Positions 63,815 to 64,000 of a DNA stretch of 64,000 bases are shown piece by piece. Origin of the DNA: Epinephelus fuscoguttatus (Eukaryota > Chordata > Actinopteri > Perciformes > Serranidae); contig NC_064752.1 in assembly GCF_011397635.1 (NCBI RefSeq), positions 3,861,001 through 3,925,000 of the forward strand. The letters are read 5' to 3'. Position numbers and translations under genes: made by a program. The notes under the pieces are model-generated. The model ran no database searches, was not told where the DNA came from, and saw only the letters and a list, made by a program, of their open reading frames with translations. Each line of letters begins with the position of its first letter. Within the stretch, counting starts at the first letter, position 1.

Positions 63815-64000
63815 TCCTCATGTTTATATTTAGACCTCTTTATATTTACACGTTTATATTTACACCTGTTTATATTTACATCTGTTTATATTTACTCATG
63901 TTTAGATTTACACATCTTTATATTTACTCATGTTTATATTTACACCTGTTTATATTTACTCATGGTTATATTTACTCATGGTTATATTTACACGTTTATA
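63815..64000. repeat. 16-bp TTTATATTTACACCTG array, cut by the window edge
   Basis: Units of about 16-18 bp (GTTTATATTTACACCT, TTTACTCATG variants). Continues off the right end. Confidence 0.9.

Overview
This is nuclear DNA of a ray-finned fish, most likely a teleost. The evidence is two spliced protein-coding genes with vertebrate-type GT-AG introns, fish-type Tc1/mariner, hAT and Harbinger transposons, L2-like and other LINEs, a Penelope-like element, tRNA-derived SINEs, and many (CA)n and (CT)n microsatellites. There are no bacterial-style operons. Most long open frames here are artefacts of tandem repeats whose unit length is a multiple of three or that lack stop codons.

Two host genes could be rebuilt exon by exon, both on the minus strand. 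(1) pcif1 (cap-specific mRNA adenosine-N6 methyltransferase, CAPAM) has 15 coding exons from 34774 down to 15917, which join in one frame to give 729 codons. A non-coding first exon lies in a GC-rich promoter near 40.1-40.25 kb. The WW domain and the catalytic NPPF motif are both visible. (2) hdhd5 (HAD-like hydrolase, formerly CECR5) has 8 exons from 62470 down to 42803, including a 34-bp micro-exon, giving 382 codons. Its first exon lies outside the window. A third gene is suggested only by one 25-codon first exon at 7896-7970 (minus strand) in a CpG-rich block next to four palindromic CRE sites. The rest of it would lie off the left edge.

Layout. 0-3.4 kb: two minisatellites, one grown inside a SINE. 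3.5-6.4 kb: Penelope-like fragment split by a Tc1 transposon, then a hAT BED-finger remnant. 6.4-9.3 kb: SINEs, a MITE, the orphan first exon and a Harbinger remnant. 9.9-13.2 kb: a LINE interrupted by an L2-like LINE that is itself interrupted. 13.2-15.9 kb: little recognisable. 15.9-40.3 kb: pcif1, whose introns are packed with arrays of 10-, 14/16-, 20/22-, 21-, 22-, 25- and 35-bp units. 40.4-41.3 kb: MITE-like DNA. 42.8-62.5 kb: hdhd5, whose introns hold a full-length hAT element, a nested 4.7-kb transposon complex, a 15-bp array, a SINE and a decayed Tc1. 62.6-63.8 kb: a degenerate LINE.

Roughly 20 kb, about a third of the window, is tandem repeat, and most of it is intronic. The most unusual observation is in hdhd5. 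The last ~20 coding bases of one exon, together with its 5' splice site, have been amplified as a 46-bp minisatellite. A row of donor-like copies therefore lies downstream of the real donor, and a hAT transposon has since split the array. I found no RNA gene, CRISPR array or defence-type system. All functional statements are by similarity and remain untested.
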